A stretch of 64,000 bases of DNA from Chitinimonas prasina (GCF_030160395.1 NZ_BSOG01000005.1:156962-220961), one strand, 5' to 3'; positions 15,403 through 24,793 are shown, numbered from the stretch's first letter. The notes: generated by a model not told the origin, from the letters alone. A program made the numbers and translations.

Positions 15403-17772
15403 TTAGTTACGCAGCGGCTTGTTGTACTGGAGCATGTAGGCAATACGCTCCTGGGTCTTCTCGTTCTTCAGCAGGGACAGGAAGCCCTTGCGTTCCAGAT
15501 CGAGTATCCACTGCTCGTCCACCAGCGTACCGGCTTCGACATCACCACCGGTGATGATGTCGGCGATCAGCGCGCCGATATGGTAGTCGTGCTTGGAGAT
15601 AAAGCCGCCTTCCATCATGTTGATCAGCTGGCCCTTGATCGAAGCCGCGCCCGAGCGGCCTGCAACCGGGAAGCCCTTGACCTTCAGGGGCGCACGGTAG
15701 CCGGATTCGGCCATGGACAATGCCTGTTGCTTGGCAACGTGCAGCAGCTCGTACTGGTTGAACACGATCACATCCGAGTCACGGAAGAAGCCCAGATGCT
15801 TGGCCTCCTCGGCGCTCTTGGCCACATTGGCGGTGGCGATGGTCATGTAGCGATCCTTCAGTGCGGCAAACACGTCACCACGGGCCTCTTGTGCGGCGCG
15901 CAGGGCGAATTCCTTGGTGCCGCCGGCACCGGGCAGCAGGCCCACGCCCACTTCGACCAGACCAACATAGCTTTCCAGGTGTGCCACCACGCGGTCAGAG
16001 TGCAACGCCACTTCGCAGCCGCCGCCAAACACATAGCCACGGGTTGCCGACACCACCGGAATCTGGCTGTAGCGCAGACGCATGGTCATGGCCTGGAAGT
16101 CACTCAGCATCTTCTCGATGCTGGCCCAGTCACCCGCCATGAAGGCAGGCAGCATGGACGACAGATCGGCGCCGACCGAGAACGGCTCTTCCGGATGCCA
16201 CACCACCACGCCCTTGAACTGGGCTTCGGCAATGTCGATGGACTTATTGATGCCTTCCAGCACGGCCGGACCAATGGCATGGGCCTTGCTCAGGAAGGAG
16301 ATCACCAGCACGCCGTCGCCCGAGGTCCAGGCACGCACGCCCTCGTTCTCGAACACGGTTTCGCCGTACACCGGTGCGGCTTCGCCGACCAGTTGCGCGG
16401 GGAACAGCTGACGCTGGTAGACATCCAGCTTGGAGCGCGGCACCAGCGCGTTCTTGCTGGCGCTAAACGAACCCTCAGGCTGATGCACGCCATCGCGCTC
16501 AAACACCCAGGCAGGCAGGGGCGAGCTATTGATGGTCTTGCCGGCTTCGATATCGGCCTTCACCCACTCGGCAACCTGTTTCCAGCCAGCAGCCTGCCAG
16601 GTCTCGAACGGGCCTTCGTTCCAGCCAAAGCCCCAGCGTATGGCCAGGTCAACGTCGCGGGCATTGTCAGCCACGGTGTCGAGATGGAAGGCAATGTAGT
16701 GGAACACATCGCGGAAGCAGGCCCACAGGAACTGGGCTTCCGGATGCGCGGATTCACGCAGCTTGAGCAGACGCTTGCCCGGATCCTTGATCTTCATCAG
16801 TTCCTTGACCGCGTCGTCGCCCTTCTTGTTGGCCTCGACATAGGCACCGGCCGCAGGATCCAGCACCAGCTTGGTCTTGCCTTCACGCTTGTAGATACCG
16901 ACCTTGGTCTTGGCACCCAGCGCGCCGGCTTCGATCAGCTTGGCCAGCCATTGCGGCGACTGGAACAGGCTGTGCCAGGGGTCGTTGGGCAGGGTGTCCT
17001 GCATGGTTTTGACCACATGGGCGAAGGTATCCAGGCCCACCACGTCGGCAGTACGGAAGGTCGCCGACTTCGGGCGACCCAGGCGCGGGCCGGTCAGGTC
17101 GTCAACGATGTCGAAGCGGATGCCGAACTTCTCCGCATTGTGGATAGCCGCCAGCATGGAATACACGCCGATGCGGTTGGCCACGAAATTGGGGGTATCC
17201 TTGGCGCGGATCACGCCCTTGCCCAGTGTGGTAGCCAGGAAGGCTTCCAGCTGATCCAGCATCTCGGCATCGCTGGTCACGCAGGGGATGATCTCCACCA
17301 AGTGCATGTAGCGGGGCGGGTTGAAGAAGTGGATGCCGCAGAAGCGCGCACGCATGCTTTCAGGGCAGCCCTCGGCCAGCTTGTTGATGCTGAGGCCGGA
17401 GGTATTGGTTGCAAAAATGGTCTGCGCACCCAGGTGCGGAGCAACCTTTTCGTACAGACCCAGCTTCCAGTCCATGCGCTCGGCGATGGCTTCGATGACC
17501 AGATCGCAATCCTTGAGCAGATGCAGGTGCTCATCATAGTTGGCCGGGGTGATGAAATCGGCGCGGCCCTTGGAGGACAACGGCGCCGGGTTCTGCTTCT
17601 TCAAGGCTTCGATGGCCTTGAGCGCGATACCGTTCTTGGGGCCTTCCTTGGCCGGGAGGTCGAACAAGATGGCCTCCACATTGGCATTGGCGAGGTGGGC
17701 AGCGATCTGCGCGCCCATCACGCCGGCGCCGAGTACGGCCACCTTGCGGACGATGAATTTGGATTGGGACAT
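15403..17772 (-). CDS. 3-hydroxyacyl-CoA dehydrogenase / enoyl-CoA hydratase
   Basis: A 789-residue bifunctional beta-oxidation enzyme in FadN-like order. The NAD-dependent dehydrogenase comes first (GAGVMGAQIAAHLA near residues 14-27, GIHFFNPPRYMHLVEI with the catalytic His region, C-terminal HAD halves to ~450). The crotonase/hydratase domain is C-terminal (~480-700; RGYVFGGGCEVALHSDRVV, VGVGLLPGAGGTKEF). E. coli FadB has the reverse order. It hydrates enoyl-CoA and oxidises 3-hydroxyacyl-CoA for the downstream thiolase. Two dyad sites of the putative PsrA-like regulon lie about 120-150 bp upstream (17890-17921). Confidence 0.92.
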   Translation of the reverse strand: MSQSKFIVRKVAVLGAGVMGAQIAAHLANANVEAILFDLPAKEGPKNGIALKAIEALKKQNPAPLSSKGRADFITPANYDEHLHLLKDCDLVIEAIAERMDWKLGLYEKVAPHLGAQTIFATNTSGLSINKLAEGCPESMRARFCGIHFFNPPRYMHLVEIIPCVTSDAEMLDQLEAFLATTLGKGVIRAKDTPNFVANRIGVYSMLAAIHNAEKFGIRFDIVDDLTGPRLGRPKSATFRTADVVGLDTFAHVVKTMQDTLPNDPWHSLFQSPQWLAKLIEAGALGAKTKVGIYKREGKTKLVLDPAAGAYVEANKKGDDAVKELMKIKDPGKRLLKLRESAHPEAQFLWACFRDVFHYIAFHLDTVADNARDVDLAIRWGFGWNEGPFETWQAAGWKQVAEWVKADIEAGKTINSSPLPAWVFERDGVHQPEGSFSASKNALVPRSKLDVYQRQLFPAQLVGEAAPVYGETVFENEGVRAWTSGDGVLVISFLSKAHAIGPAVLEGINKSIDIAEAQFKGVVVWHPEEPFSVGADLSSMLPAFMAGDWASIEKMLSDFQAMTMRLRYSQIPVVSATRGYVFGGGCEVALHSDRVVAHLESYVGLVEVGVGLLPGAGGTKEFALRAAQEARGDVFAALKDRYMTIATANVAKSAEEAKHLGFFRDSDVIVFNQYELLHVAKQQALSMAESGYRAPLKVKGFPVAGRSGAASIKGQLINMMEGGFISKHDYHIGALIADIITGGDVEAGTLVDEQWILDLERKGFLSLLKNEKTQERIAYMLQYNKPLRN

Positions 17773-17889
17773 GGTATTCCTCGATTTTGGGGAGTCGATC
17801 GGGGGCTCGCAAAATTCAACCGCGATGTTCTTGGGGGCAAAAACACCCGCCTCAGAGCCTATCCAGTTTGCTTAGTGTAGACATTAATG

Positions 17890-17921
17890 CAAACGTTCGT
17901 TTCTGCCAAGCGCTTGCTCGA
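17890..17921. promoter_or_regulatory. Tandem fatty-acid regulon operators
   Basis: CAAAC-GTTC-GTTTC (17890-17903) matches the published PsrA consensus of CAAAC/GAAAC, short spacer, GTTTG/C. Two bases later CCAAGC-GCTT-GCTCGA (17906-17921) is a second dyad with the same 5-4-5 geometry. Both lie in the promoter region of the FadB-type/thiolase operon. Regulator identity is inferred from the nearby PsrA-like TetR gene. Confidence 0.6.
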
Positions 17922-18014
17922 TAATTCGACAAACTTGGGCGATTGAATTTTCCCAGCCATCCGTTACAACAGGTTACACCCGGCCGGTCGGCAAGCCAGT
18001 TGGCGGGCAAAAAA

Positions 18015-18046
18015 CACCCGCACGGGCCAACTGGCCCGTGCGGGTG
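18015..18046 (-). terminator. Rho-independent terminator of fadL
   Basis: A perfect 15-bp GC-rich stem (CACCCGCACGGGCCA / its complement) with a two-base loop follows the FadL stop codon, with a U-run on the minus strand (A-run at 18009-18014). Confidence 0.85.
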
Positions 18047-18058
18047 TGATCATAATGC

Positions 18059-19546
18059 TTAGAACGCCAGGTTGTACTGAATACCCAGGATGTGCGAGTA
18101 CACATCGTAGCGGCCCTTGACGGTTGCGCAGCTCGAGGTGTTCTTGGTGCTGTCGCAAACGCCGGGGGCCAGGCCACCGTTATCGTAGTTGTTGATGGTC
18201 GGCTCGCCGACGTGGACATAGGAGTAGGCCAGGTCGAACGAGCTGTGCTTACTCACCGCCCAGTTGGCACCGACCGAGAACCACTTGCGATCCATGTCAG
18301 GAATGGAAGGCGTACGGTTGTTGTCGTTGACCGGCGATTCATCGTAGGCAAGGCCAGCACGCAGCAACCAGCTGTCATTGAGCTTGTAGCTACCACCGAA
18401 CGAGACCTTGGTGGTGTCTTTCCAATCTTCCGGCGTATTGGACGGTGCCAGACCCGTGGTGAAGTTCACTGTCAGGTCCTGGAAGCGCGAGTGACGGGTA
18501 CGAGTAATGTCGCCCATCAGCGCCAGGCGGTCGCTGATCTTCGTGTAGCCGGAAATGGAGATCGACTCCGGCGTATCCACCGCCAGGTTGGCTGCGCCGT
18601 TGACATAGCCACGGGCAATCAGGCCGTTGTATACGGTACTGCCCACAGCCGGCAAGGCCTTGAGGTTGGCTTCCGGCAGCGTCCACTCAGCCGTACCGGT
18701 GAGCTTGTGCGAAATCTTGGAACGATAGGCCATGCCAATACGGGTGTCTTCATCGATATTGAACATCACACCCATGTTCCAGCCAAAGCCCCAGTCATCG
18801 CCCTTGATCTTGACGCGACCGTCGTACTCAGGGTTACCGGGCAGCGGACCCTTGCCAACACCAACATTGCCCAATAGTTGCAGCATGGAGGCAGGCACTT
18901 GGCCAGCCTGCACGGCGGGCAACAATGCAGCGATAGCGCCGGTACCAAAGTCAGCCGCCTTGATCAGCTTGCCTTCAATATGCTGGGCGGTAATACCTGC
19001 ACCGAAAGAGACCTTCTCGTTGACCTTGAGCGAGAACGACGGGTTCAAGGCTATGGTCTTGAGCTCGGTCTTGATGATGTTGTAGCGGCCTACCCAGTTG
19101 TCATCGTATTGGGTCTTGGAACCGAATGGCACGAACAGGCCAAAGCCCAGGGTGGCGCGATCGCTGATCTGATGCGACATATAGGCGTGTGGCACGCCGG
19201 TGGGCTCGACAAAGTCGCCACCGTTGTTGTTCTTTTGCCCATTGGCGGTGCTGCGGCCACCCTGCACAACACCCGGTATCGGGTTGGTATGCGAGCCTTC
19301 GTCAGTGAACTTGCCGTTCGGCACTACCACGTTCAACACGCCCGTCATGGTCGTGCCCTTGAGGTTGCTCAGGCCGGCGGGGTTGTAGAACAGGGTGGAG
19401 GCATCTTCTGCCGCCGCACCGGAGGCATTGGCCGTGCCCTGGGCGCTGACCGACTGGGTACCGAAGTGATACCCCGAGGCGTAGGCCTGGTGGGCGAAAG
19501 CAGCGCCAACCAGCAGCGCGGTAACACGAAGTGCGTGCATCGTCAT
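18059..19546 (-). CDS. fadL: FadL/OmpP1 long-chain fatty-acid outer-membrane transporter
   Basis: A 495-residue outer-membrane protein. It has a signal peptide ending AYAS, then the FadL N-terminal hatch signature (GYHFGTQSVSAQGTANASGA, EDASTLFYNPAGLSNLKG) and a 14-strand barrel ending ...LGIQYNLAF. It imports long-chain fatty acids, or similar hydrophobics, by lateral diffusion. The start at MTMHALR was chosen for its GGAGAC site; upstream frame extension is uncoded leader. A half-conserved operator of the fatty-acid regulon lies 53-68 bp before the start. Context with fadE, fadA and the FadB-type gene supports fatty-acid uptake over aromatic uptake. Confidence 0.9.
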   Translation of the reverse strand: MTMHALRVTALLVGAAFAHQAYASGYHFGTQSVSAQGTANASGAAAEDASTLFYNPAGLSNLKGTTMTGVLNVVVPNGKFTDEGSHTNPIPGVVQGGRSTANGQKNNNGGDFVEPTGVPHAYMSHQISDRATLGFGLFVPFGSKTQYDDNWVGRYNIIKTELKTIALNPSFSLKVNEKVSFGAGITAQHIEGKLIKAADFGTGAIAALLPAVQAGQVPASMLQLLGNVGVGKGPLPGNPEYDGRVKIKGDDWGFGWNMGVMFNIDEDTRIGMAYRSKISHKLTGTAEWTLPEANLKALPAVGSTVYNGLIARGYVNGAANLAVDTPESISISGYTKISDRLALMGDITRTRHSRFQDLTVNFTTGLAPSNTPEDWKDTTKVSFGGSYKLNDSWLLRAGLAYDESPVNDNNRTPSIPDMDRKWFSVGANWAVSKHSSFDLAYSYVHVGEPTINNYDNGGLAPGVCDSTKNTSSCATVKGRYDVYSHILGIQYNLAF

Positions 19547-19598
19547 TTGTTGTCTCCGTTGTGGTAGGTAAAACAGCTCTTCGGCCGATTCAGCCAAT

Positions 19599-19614
19599 TC
19601 ATTCAAGCGCTCGG
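19599..19614. promoter_or_regulatory. Degenerate regulon half-site before fadL
   Basis: TCATTC-AAGC-GCTCGG keeps the AAGC spacer and GCTCG half of the site at 23018-23033, but the left half is degenerate. Its location just upstream of fadL makes it worth listing with low confidence. Confidence 0.3.
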
Positions 19615-19741
19615 CCGAGAATGTGGCGAGCATAGCACAGCACCTGTGCGTAATTTGCTGAAAAGCCGCGCCAGACTGGGCTGACGCGGCTTTTCGACTA
19701 CAGTTCTCGTTGGTTTTTCACACCCACGAATAAGCTAGGTA

Positions 19742-22195
19742 TTACACCGGAATCCGGGCACTGATTTCGGTATCGTGCTGATCCAGCATCTTGTCGAAAT
19801 CATCGACCATGATGACTTCGCGCTTGAGCCGGCGGGCACGGGTCACAATCTCATGCTCGGCCTGGGTAATCTGGCCGCTGGCCAATGCTTCATCCAGGCG
19901 GCCCTGGGCATTCAGCGCCTTCAGCTTGCCGTCGCGCTGGGCGCGACGCAGCTTGCCTTCAGTGCTTTCGGCCTCGATATGGGCACTCAATGCATAGTTG
20001 AGCACACCAACGGCATCAGCCTCATTCTTGGGCACATAGACATCGCGGGTCAGGCGGTCGCGGGCAGCACCAGGCTGCATCAACAGGCGGGCGATCTTGG
20101 TGCCCAGACGGTCACGCGGCGTAGTGAAGTGGCGACCCAGCGGGAAGATGATCCACTTCAGCACAAAGGCCAGCGGACGGTTAGGCAGGTTGGCCAGGAA
20201 ACCAGTCAGCGCTTCCTGAGCATCATGCAGCGCCTGCAGCACAGCCCACTTCAGCAGCGGCAGGTCGTCCTTAGGGCTGCCGTCATCCGCAAAACGCTTC
20301 AGCGACGAGGTGGCAATGTACAGGTTGGACAGCACATCACCGAGTCGCGCCGAGATCTTCTCGCGGAACTTGAGCGAGCCACCCATGCTGAACATGGCCA
20401 TATCGGAAGCCAGGGCAAAGGCCGCCGACAGACGCTCGATGTCCTTGTAGTACTGGGCCAGATCACCACCCACAGGGGCGGAATTGAGCTTGGAGCCGGT
20501 CACGCCCATCACGAAGCTGCGGATGGCGTTATCGAACACGAAACCGATATGGCCGCTGAAGGCCTTGTCGAACTCGGCGCCATTGTTGGCCATGGCAGCC
20601 TTCATTTCACGCAGCACAAAAGGATGGCAGCGGATGGCACCCTGGCCGTAGATGATCATGGAGCGGGTCAGGATATTGGCGCCTTCCACGGTAATGCCGA
20701 CCGGAATGGTCTGGTAGGCATTGCCCAGGTAGTTGCGTGGCCCCAGCACCACTGCCTTGCCGCCGTGGATGTCCATGGCGTCGTTCAGCACCTTACGCAT
20801 GCGCTCGGTGTTGTGATACTTCAGGATGGCGGAAATCACAGACGGCTTCTCGCCGCTGTCCAGGCCAGACAAGGCCAAGCGCTGGGCCGAATCCATCTGG
20901 TAGGTATAACCACCGATGCGTGCCAGTGCTTCGTCCACCCCCTCAAACTTGCCGATGGACAGGCCAAACTGCTCACGCACCCGGGCATAGGCACCGGTCA
21001 CAAAGCTGGCGAACTTGCCCGAGGCCACCGACATGGCGGGCAGGGAAATGGCGCGGCCCACCGACAGGCACTCTACCAGCATGCGCCAGCCCTGACCGGC
21101 GTAGTCCTTGCCACCGATGATCCACTCCAGCGGAATGAACACATCCTTGCCCATGGTCGGGCCATTCATGAAGGCCGAGCCCGGTGGCGCATGGCGACGA
21201 CCGATCTGCACACCCTCGTGCTCGGTCGGAATCAGCGCACAGGTGATACCGATGTCTTCCTTGTCGCCCAGGATATGCTCAGGGTCATACAGCTTGAAAG
21301 CCATGCCCAGCACGGTGGCGATGGGCGCCAGAGTAATCCAGCGCTTTTCCCAGCTCAGGCGGATACCCACCACGTTTTCATGGCGCTGGCCGGTACGCGG
21401 ATCGGTATACGAGCCACGGGTCACCACGCCAAAGTCGGGGATGGCACCCGCATCGGAACCGGCATAGGGGCTGGTCAGGGCAAAGCAGGGAATATCCAGG
21501 CCCTTGGCCAGACGAGGCAGGTAGTAGTCCTTCTGCGCCTCGGTGCCATAGTGCTGCAGCAGCTCCCCCGGTCCGAGCGAGTTCGGCACCATCACCGAAA
21601 CAGCGGCCGTACCACCACGGGTAGCAATCTTGGTCACAATACGGGCATGCGCGTAGTTGGAGAACTCCACGCCACCGTATTTCTTCTTGATGATCATGCC
21701 CAGGAAGCCATTGTCCTTGATGAACTGCCACACTTCGGGCGGCAGATCCTTCAGCTCATGGGTGATCTTCCAATCGTCGATCATGCTGCACAGCTGCTCG
21801 GTCGGGCCATCCAGAAAGGCCTGCTCCTCGGCGCTCAGCTTGGGCGCGTTGTAGCCATGCAGTTTCTTGAAATCAGGCTTGCCCGAGAACAGCTCGGCAT
21901 CCCACCAGACAGTACCGGCATTGATGGCTTCTTGCTCGGTCTGCGACATGGCAGGGGTAATCTTCTTGAAGATGCCGAAGATAGGGCCAGTCAACAGTGC
22001 ACGACGCAGCGGAACAATATTGAATATCGCTGCAATCACGCCCGCGCCGATCAGCCAGCCCAGATGCAGGCCACAGCCGCCGTAAACACCGTAAGCGATG
22101 CCGGCCAATGCCGCAATGGTCCAGGCGATCAGCGGCGCGCGTAGATAGCCTAGCGCCAGTATCGCAACGATGACGATCAGGATGGTGAGTGCCAT
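19742..22195 (-). CDS. fadE: Membrane-anchored acyl-CoA dehydrogenase FadE
   Basis: An 817-residue FadE-type dehydrogenase that catalyses the first, FAD-dependent step of beta-oxidation. Two or three N-terminal hydrophobic segments (residues ~1-70, starting MALTILIVIVAILALGYL) precede the acyl-CoA dehydrogenase core (~75-560; GFLGMIIKKKYGG, FALTSPYAGSDAGAIPD, MDIHGGKAVVLG). A DUF1974-type C-terminal extension (~560-817) is characteristic of this family. It follows the TetR gene by 21 bp and is probably co-transcribed with it, so it would be autoregulated along with the repressor. Confidence 0.93.
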   Translation of the reverse strand: MALTILIVIVAILALGYLRAPLIAWTIAALAGIAYGVYGGCGLHLGWLIGAGVIAAIFNIVPLRRALLTGPIFGIFKKITPAMSQTEQEAINAGTVWWDAELFSGKPDFKKLHGYNAPKLSAEEQAFLDGPTEQLCSMIDDWKITHELKDLPPEVWQFIKDNGFLGMIIKKKYGGVEFSNYAHARIVTKIATRGGTAAVSVMVPNSLGPGELLQHYGTEAQKDYYLPRLAKGLDIPCFALTSPYAGSDAGAIPDFGVVTRGSYTDPRTGQRHENVVGIRLSWEKRWITLAPIATVLGMAFKLYDPEHILGDKEDIGITCALIPTEHEGVQIGRRHAPPGSAFMNGPTMGKDVFIPLEWIIGGKDYAGQGWRMLVECLSVGRAISLPAMSVASGKFASFVTGAYARVREQFGLSIGKFEGVDEALARIGGYTYQMDSAQRLALSGLDSGEKPSVISAILKYHNTERMRKVLNDAMDIHGGKAVVLGPRNYLGNAYQTIPVGITVEGANILTRSMIIYGQGAIRCHPFVLREMKAAMANNGAEFDKAFSGHIGFVFDNAIRSFVMGVTGSKLNSAPVGGDLAQYYKDIERLSAAFALASDMAMFSMGGSLKFREKISARLGDVLSNLYIATSSLKRFADDGSPKDDLPLLKWAVLQALHDAQEALTGFLANLPNRPLAFVLKWIIFPLGRHFTTPRDRLGTKIARLLMQPGAARDRLTRDVYVPKNEADAVGVLNYALSAHIEAESTEGKLRRAQRDGKLKALNAQGRLDEALASGQITQAEHEIVTRARRLKREVIMVDDFDKMLDQHDTEISARIPV

Positions 22196-22216
22196 GAGGT
22201 CTTCCTTCCCAGGAGG

Positions 22217-22897
22217 TTAAAAGCTTGAACCCGCACCCTTTGCAGTAACCGGCGCTGTCAGGCCGGCCACGACGAAGGGCACGAGATAAGTGGCGATCAG
22301 GCGCGGATCCCGCGCGTTGACCACCGGATCGATAACAAACAGCCGCAGAATGTTATTGCCAGCAAACGCATTGAAAATCGCCGAAAAAGCGAAATTGAGC
22401 CGCCATTGCAGCTCTATGGCATCCAGCTCAGGCAGTGCCTTGGCGGTTGCCTTGGCGTAGCGCGCAACCAGTTCTTCGTAGTGCCAGGGCAGGCTCTCGC
22501 GTAGTACTGGATGCGCCTCGATAAAGGTACGGCTGAGTAGGCGCACGAAAATCACCCCGCCCCGCTTGGGGTCATGGGCAATATCGAGTGCCGCGTCCAT
22601 AAAGGCACGCATGATGCGCTCCACCGACACAGGCTCTCCCTGGGCCGCGGCTTCCAGCCTGTCCAGGTTCTGCACTGCCAGCTGTGTCAAAGGTGTCAGC
22701 CGACGGGTGAACACCCCCTGGAACAAGGCATCCTTACTACCAAAGTGGTAGTTCACCGCAGCCAGGTTCACCTCGGCACGCTGTGTGATCATGCGCATCG
22801 AAGTGGCCTCGAATCCATGCTCCACAAACAGTGCCTCGGCCGCATCGAGAATGCGTGTCGCGGTATCGAGCTGCCGTGTTTCGCCTAAGCCATTCAT
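22217..22897 (-). CDS. TetR-family regulator, PsrA-like
   Basis: A 226-residue TetR protein. Its N-terminal HTH (RILDAAEALFVEHGFEATSM, RMITQRAEVNLAAVNYHFGS) resembles Pseudomonas PsrA closely, and the C-terminal ligand domain keeps IELQWRLNFAFSAIFNA. PsrA represses beta-oxidation genes and is released by long-chain acyl ligands. The gene precedes fadE by 21 bp. A CAAAC-N4-GTTTG dyad lies 81-94 bp before its start and a second dyad 121-136 bp before, both fitting autoregulation. The symbol is withheld because orthology is inferred only from residue patterns and operator likeness. Confidence 0.82.
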   Translation of the reverse strand: MNGLGETRQLDTATRILDAAEALFVEHGFEATSMRMITQRAEVNLAAVNYHFGSKDALFQGVFTRRLTPLTQLAVQNLDRLEAAAQGEPVSVERIMRAFMDAALDIAHDPKRGGVIFVRLLSRTFIEAHPVLRESLPWHYEELVARYAKATAKALPELDAIELQWRLNFAFSAIFNAFAGNNILRLFVIDPVVNARDPRLIATYLVPFVVAGLTAPVTAKGAGSSF

Positions 22898-22977
22898 TGT
22901 TTTTGCCGTGTTGTTCTGCGCCGCCGATTTCGCAGCTGTGTCGGGTCTGGTTTACCCATAAGCATAGCCGATTCAAT

Positions 22978-22991
22978 CAAACGGTTGTTTG
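22978..22991. promoter_or_regulatory. PsrA-type operator before tetR-fadE
   Basis: CAAAC-GGTT-GTTTG is a perfect 5-bp dyad and fits the PsrA consensus exactly. It lies in the tetR promoter region. The equivalent site stands before the FadB-type operon at 17890. Confidence 0.6.
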
Positions 22992-23017
22992 AAACATACG
23001 TCCCAGTGATTTTTTAG

Positions 23018-23033
23018 TCAAGCAAGCGCTCGA
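23018..23033. promoter_or_regulatory. Second dyad in tetR / lipase intergenic region
   Basis: TCAAGC-AAGC-GCTCGA is a near-perfect 6-bp dyad with a 4-base spacer, the reverse-strand relative of 17906-17921. It lies in the 511-bp divergent region shared by the tetR-fadE operon and the GDSL lipase. Confidence 0.5.
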
Positions 23034-23198
23034 TTGTGCGGCGCAGCATGTCTCACTGCCGCACCGGCTCCGGCCTGCCCGTTGGCGCACCAGCACGGTG
23101 CATTGCACACCCGTACTGCTTTGGCGCAGCTGCCACAACCTGCAATACCTGCTTGATTTTTTGATCAACATCAAATAGTTGCAGCCATGCGACAAAAT

Positions 23199-23263
23199 TA
23201 GAGCAAACGCTCAACAGGTAAAATCACGCGCTATGATCCGCACCTGCCCAAGTGCTTGCTCGA
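23199..23263. promoter_or_regulatory. Two dyads before the GDSL lipase
   Basis: TAGAGC-AAAC-GCTCAA (23199-23214) and CCAAGT-GCTT-GCTCGA (23248-23263) have the 4-base-spacer geometry of the fad operators and lie 145-210 bp before the lipase ATG. The second differs from the 17906 site at a single base, suggesting common control of the lipase and beta-oxidation. Confidence 0.5.
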
Positions 23264-23408
23264 ATCACGCGGTACGCAACACTCGGGCACGGAGGCTGAG
23301 GTTCGCCTCCATCCGTCACCCCCATCGGTACGACAGCTTGGCCCCGTGTTGCGACGGGCGTCGTCCCGCTATCGGGCTGGTGATTTCCCCCAGAACGAGG
23401 AGACAACA

Positions 23409-24749
23409 ATGAAAAACAAAACCCTGCTGCTTGGCGCCCTGCTACTGTCCTCATGGGCCCACGCATCCACCCCCACCAACGCGGCCGACATCCGCCCCGA
23501 CCCCATCCTGGGCAGCTACCTGTCCCCCCACGGCCCGGCCTCCGCCGAGTCCCTGTACAAGCTCAAGCGCAACAAGCTGAGCCAGGACGGCATGACCATA
23601 CGGGCGTCAGGCAGCACCTATACCTATCTGCGCTGCTACTACGCCACGGGCACCAAGCTTCGGCCGACCACCAACTATGTGTGGGCGCTCAATACCGGTA
23701 ACAGCGATTACTACCGTGTCTACGGTAGCTGGTGGTCCAGCAGCATGCTGGCCTGGAAGAATATGTTCTACAGCGATACCAGCCAGGACACCCTCAAGTC
23801 CGTGTGCCAGAGCACACTCAGCCGCAAGGGCCTGGGTTCCAATGTGGCCATGTGGGCTGCGGCCGACAATTCGCTGTCGTTCAACTACACCGTCTGGAGC
23901 CAGGACAGTGCTGCCCAGCTGGGCGGCATCAACCGCATCGTGGCCTTTGGCGACAGCCTGTCCGACACCCAGAACATGTACAACGCCTCGCAATGGCTGC
24001 TGCCCAACCGCAATAGCTGGTTCCTGGGCCGCTTCAGCAACGGCAACAACTGGGTTGAATACCTGGCCGACAGCCTGCGCCTGCCGCTCTATAACTGGGC
24101 CGTGGGTGGTGCCGGCGTCAATACCGAGAAATACGTCATTGCCGGCGTAACCGACCAAGTGCAGTCGTACAAGGAGTACATGCAGAAGGCCGCGGCCTAC
24201 CGGCCGGAGAAAACCCTGTTCACGGTCTTGATAGGTGGCAATGACTTCGTGAACTATGACCGTAGCGTGGATCAGGTCATTGCTGGCGAAACCAGCGCCC
24301 TACAGAATCTGCTCAATACCGGTGCCCGCAATGTGCTGCTGCTGAAGCTGCCCGATGTCTCCAAGGCACCGGTATTCAAGATCAAGGGCAACCCTGCCCA
24401 GGTGGCCGCCAAGGTGCTGGACTACAACAACCGCCTGGACAGCATGATCGCCAGCCTGCGTGCGCAGTACGGCAGCAGCCTGAACATACGGGTATTTGAT
24501 ACCTATACCCTGTTCAACAGCGTGCTGAACAGCCCAGCCAGCTATGGCATGACCAACACCACCACCTCTTGCCTCAATATCAACAGCGACAGCAGCCTCA
24601 GCTACCTGAGCAGCCAGTCGCCGCGCAACGAGTGCAGCAACCCCGACACCTTCGTGTTCTGGGACACCCTGCATCCGACCACGCGTACCCACAAGCTGCT
24701 TAGCGAGAACGTGGCGCCGTTTGTCCGCAGCAACTTCCCCATCCTTTAA
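23409..24749 (+). CDS. Secreted GDSL/SGNH lipase-phospholipase
   Basis: A 446-residue exported hydrolase. It has a signal peptide (MKNKTLLLGALLLSSWAHA), a ~150-residue N-terminal domain resembling that of Vibrio thermolabile-hemolysin-type lipases (TYLRCYYATGTKLRPTTNYV), and an SGNH domain. Block I is IVAFGDSLSDTQNMYN with Ser183, followed by WAVGGAGVNT (Gly block), VLIGGNDFVNYD (Asn block) and the DTLHPTTRTHKLL Asp-x-x-His pair. It cleaves ester bonds of lipids outside the cell. The start follows a GAGGAGAC site. Regulon-type dyads upstream suggest co-control with fad genes, so that released fatty acids feed FadL and beta-oxidation. Confidence 0.87.
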   Translation: MKNKTLLLGALLLSSWAHASTPTNAADIRPDPILGSYLSPHGPASAESLYKLKRNKLSQDGMTIRASGSTYTYLRCYYATGTKLRPTTNYVWALNTGNSDYYRVYGSWWSSSMLAWKNMFYSDTSQDTLKSVCQSTLSRKGLGSNVAMWAAADNSLSFNYTVWSQDSAAQLGGINRIVAFGDSLSDTQNMYNASQWLLPNRNSWFLGRFSNGNNWVEYLADSLRLPLYNWAVGGAGVNTEKYVIAGVTDQVQSYKEYMQKAAAYRPEKTLFTVLIGGNDFVNYDRSVDQVIAGETSALQNLLNTGARNVLLLKLPDVSKAPVFKIKGNPAQVAAKVLDYNNRLDSMIASLRAQYGSSLNIRVFDTYTLFNSVLNSPASYGMTNTTTSCLNINSDSSLSYLSSQSPRNECSNPDTFVFWDTLHPTTRTHKLLSENVAPFVRSNFPIL

Positions 24750-24793
24750 GCAGCCTATCCGCAAACTCGGCCGCACCACTCAGCCACCAGCAG

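Noticed and set aside
15580..17880. 766-codon plus-strand open frame antisense to the FadB-type gene
   Set aside because: It mirrors the codon positions of a well-supported enzyme, is His/Gly/Val-rich and matches no family; a shadow frame of high-GC DNA.
19775..22144. 789-codon open frame antisense to fadE
   Set aside because: Same reason: composition is that of the reverse-frame shadow of a conserved gene with no start signal.
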